A stretch of 39,455 nucleotides of DNA, from NCBI GenBank assembly GCA_902826255.1, contig CADEEC010000011.1, positions 1 to 39,455 on the forward strand. Direction: 5' to 3'. Below the pieces are notes generated by a model that did not search any database, had not been told where the DNA came from, and saw only the letters and a program-made list of their open reading frames with translations. Positions 38,011-39,455 of the stretch are shown here, one piece after another; position 1 is the first letter of the stretch; every line of letters begins with the position of its first letter. This stretch comes from an uncultured Hyphomicrobiales bacterium. GTDB taxonomy: Bacteria; Pseudomonadota; Alphaproteobacteria; Rhizobiales; Hyphomicrobiaceae. Made by a program: the position numbers and the translations under genes.

Positions 38011-38547
38011 TTATGCCGATACGGCCTGATCGCCTGGAGCGAACAAGCCCACGCGCAGATCCGTTGCCTGGTAGATCACGGCACCATCGGCCTTCATGAC
38101 CCCGTCGGCAATAGCAAGCTTGAGCTTGCGCAGAATAATGCGCTTCATGTCGACGACATACTCAATCTTCTTCACGCTCGGAACAACCATGCCGGAGAAC
38201 TTGACCTCGCCGACGCCCAGCGCGCGGCCCTTGCCGGGCGCGCCGAGCCAGCCGAGGAAGAAGCCGGTGAGCTGCCAGAGGGCATCCAGACCGAGGCAGC
38301 CCGGCATGACGGGGTCGCCCTTGAAGTGGCAGGCCCAGAACCAATCGAGCGCCGGATTGCCTGCGACCTTTAGTTCCGCCACGATCTGACCCTTGCTGTG
38401 GGCGCCACCCTGCTCTGTCACAGCGGAGATGCGGTCGAACATCAACATGGGCGGGAGCGGCAGCTGCGCATTGCCCGGGCCGAACAACTCGCCGCGGCCG
38501 CAAGTCAGCAAGTCCTCGTAATTGTAGCTGTTTTGGCGCTCCGCCAT
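38011..38547 (-). CDS. fabA: 3-hydroxydecanoyl-[ACP] dehydratase/isomerase FabA
   Basis: A 178-residue dual-function enzyme that introduces the cis double bond for unsaturated fatty acids. The active-site pair is His74 ([12 protein letters not shown]) and Asp88 ([11 protein letters not shown]), equivalent to His70 and Asp84 of E. coli. The N-terminus [20 protein letters not shown] matches alphaproteobacterial FabA. The frame is open upstream to 38694. ATG 38547 gives the family length; ATG 38565 is a possible alternative. It is transcribed away from irr, and the 254-base gap between them holds the promoters. Confidence 0.95.
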   Translation of the reverse strand: MAERQNSYNYEDLLTCGRGELFGPGNAQLPLPPMLMFDRISAVTEQGGAHSKGQIVAELKVAGNPALDWFWACHFKGDPVMPGCLGLDALWQLTGFFLGWLGAPGKGRALGVGEVKFSGMVVPSVKKIEYVVDMKRIILRKLKLAIADGVMKADGAVIYQATDLRVGLFAPGDQAVSA

Positions 38548-38733
38548 GGCGCTGTTGGTCCCCATCCCGCTTGCCGGCTTGGGGGCCGGACGCCCCGCTT
38601 TCCGCATTAAGGCTGTTCCTAACACACTCGACCGCCAGCCAAAAGCCCGTCGCGCCGGGTCGGCACGGCGTTGCAGCAAGCTATTGAACGGCATATATTG
38701 ATTAACGGCGATGGGCGGAAATCGTGGAGACGA

Positions 38734-38762
38734 TTGCCGTACTACGCGGACGTGTGTAAAAG
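38734..38762 (+). promoter_or_regulatory. Candidate promoter of irr
   Basis: TTGCCG (38734-38739), 17 bases, TAAAAG (38757-38762). Both hexamers are moderate matches to sigma-70. The start would be near 38769 and the leader about 33 bases. The remaining gap (38548-38733) must hold the fabA promoter, but I see no clear match. I found no Irr box there. Confidence 0.35.
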
Positions 38763-38801
38763 TCTACTTCGCGCGTCAACATTAAACGAGACTCGACTGA
38801 C

Positions 38802-39206
38802 ATGGCTGATGTGACTCCCGGAGAACTGCTTCGCCAGGCCGGCTTGCGGCCAACCCGCCAGCGGGTGTCGCTGGCCCGTTTGCTGTTTGAGCACGGCGAC
38901 CGGCACGTGACCGCAGAGATGCTGCACGAGGAGGCCGTGAAGGCCGGACAGCGGGTGTCGCTGGCGACGGTCTACAACACCCTCCATCAGTTCAAATCGG
39001 CCGGCCTGCTGCGCGAGATCGCCATCGGCGGCCAGCGCGCCTATTTCGACACCAATACGTCGAACCACAACCACTACTTCGTCGAGGCGGACGGCCGCCT
39101 CATGGACATCCCGAGCGAAGCCGTGCGCGTCGACGGGCTGCCCGAGCCGCCGGACAACTTTAAGATTTCGCACATCGACGTGGTTGTGCGCCTGGTCGCG
39201 AAGTAG
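38802..39206 (+). CDS. irr: Iron response regulator Irr (Fur superfamily)
   Basis: A 134-residue regulator. The winged helix covers about residues 8-75 (GLRPTRQRVSLARLL, then QRVSLATVYNTLHQFKSAGL). The region FDTNTSNHNHYFVEADGRL carries the His-x-His motif (His89, His91) implicated in haem sensing by Irr. There is no cysteine anywhere, so neither the N-terminal haem regulatory motif of Bradyrhizobium Irr nor a Fur structural CxxC zinc site exists. Irr acts under low iron and is degraded or inactivated when haem is available. Its divergent neighbour fabA is conserved in rhizobia. The ribosome binding site is weak. Confidence 0.93.
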   Translation: MADVTPGELLRQAGLRPTRQRVSLARLLFEHGDRHVTAEMLHEEAVKAGQRVSLATVYNTLHQFKSAGLLREIAIGGQRAYFDTNTSNHNHYFVEADGRLMDIPSEAVRVDGLPEPPDNFKISHIDVVVRLVAK

Positions 39207-39215
39207 GAAACCCGC

Positions 39216-39455
39216 CTACTTGATGAGCTCGCTGGGGTAGGTGCCCCACAGCTTGCCTTGCTCGACATAGCCGCGAAACCCGCCGATCGATATCCGGCAC
39301 CAGCTCCTGTCGCAGCCGATGATGCTGACGAGCGCCCCGGCCTCGACCCGGGCGATGGCGCTCGCGCTTGCGCTGTCGTCGTCGCGCAGCGTGGCGGACG
39401 CCGTCGACGCCTTTCCGTCCTTGACCTCCCAGGCCAGCACAATGGCCGTGCGCCG
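39216..39455 (-). CDS. SH3-domain protein, C-terminal part (5' end outside window)
   Basis: An open frame from the window edge to TAG at 39216-39218, 79 visible residues. It begins RRTAIVLAWEVKDGKASTAS and ends in a bacterial SH3-like fold: VEAGALVSIIGCDRSWCRIS then GGFRGYVEQGKLWGTYPSEL. The arrangement fits the SH3-like (DUF1058) secreted proteins of Alphaproteobacteria, which have two such repeats joined by a SGRRTA-type linker. The first repeat and any signal peptide are outside the window. It is convergent with irr, 9 bases apart. Confidence 0.75.
   Translation of the reverse strand, partial: RRTAIVLAWEVKDGKASTASATLRDDDSASASAIARVEAGALVSIIGCDRSWCRISIGGFRGYVEQGKLWGTYPSELIK

Overview
The window is a stretch of core chromosome from a GC-rich alphaproteobacterium, almost certainly a member of the Hyphomicrobiales (Rhizobiales). 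The evidence is the gene order (mutS-glnD-murJ-trpS, then tsaB-rimI-miaB-phoH-ybeY-corC-lnt-XRE regulator-metK-trmB, then rimP-nusA-ylxR-infB-rbfA-truB-rpsO-pnp, then fabI-fabB-fabA/irr), an Irr-type Fur protein next to fabA, and three sites that match the alphaproteobacterial general stress sigma factor EcfG. The genus cannot be fixed from the sequence alone. No tRNA, rRNA, CRISPR array, insertion sequence or phage gene was seen.

Layout. 1-8019: end of mutS, glnD (PII uridylyltransferase), a DUF3750 gene convergent with a rhomboid protease gene, murJ (lipid II flippase) and trpS. 8089-9871: a universal stress protein, an Nfu-type Fe-S carrier with its own good promoter, and a RutE-like nitroreductase. 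9880-19675: a long rightward array for tRNA modification (tsaB, miaB, trmB), ribosome maturation (rimI, phoH, ybeY), envelope (corC, lnt), a PhrR/PraR-type XRE regulator, metK and a small DNA-binding-like protein. 19782-29580: the translation operon rimP to pnp, bounded by a strong terminator-like hairpin before rimP and another after pnp. 29604-34813: a block that looks inserted between pnp and the fab genes. It holds two tiny leftward genes, a zinc alcohol dehydrogenase, a ketopantoate-reductase-like gene, a copper P-type ATPase and a divergent CsoR. 34825-39455: murI, fabI, fabB, fabA (leftward), irr (rightward), and the end of an SH3-domain gene.

The most notable find is a small general-stress-response set. 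At 29793-29966 (minus) there is a 57-codon gene whose product looks like NepR, the anti-sigma factor of EcfG, and at 29604-29735 (minus) a 43-codon single-span membrane protein. Each has an exact GGAAC-N16-CGTT EcfG-type promoter directly upstream. A third exact copy lies before the rhomboid gene. No phyR, ecfG or sensor kinase gene is nearby, so this would be an orphan, stress-induced NepR paralogue with co-regulated neighbours. Second in interest is a pair of mutually exclusive hairpins at the metK stop codon, one of which buries the ribosome binding site of the next small gene. Third is a compact copper switch with two near-identical CsoR-type operators inside face-to-face promoters.
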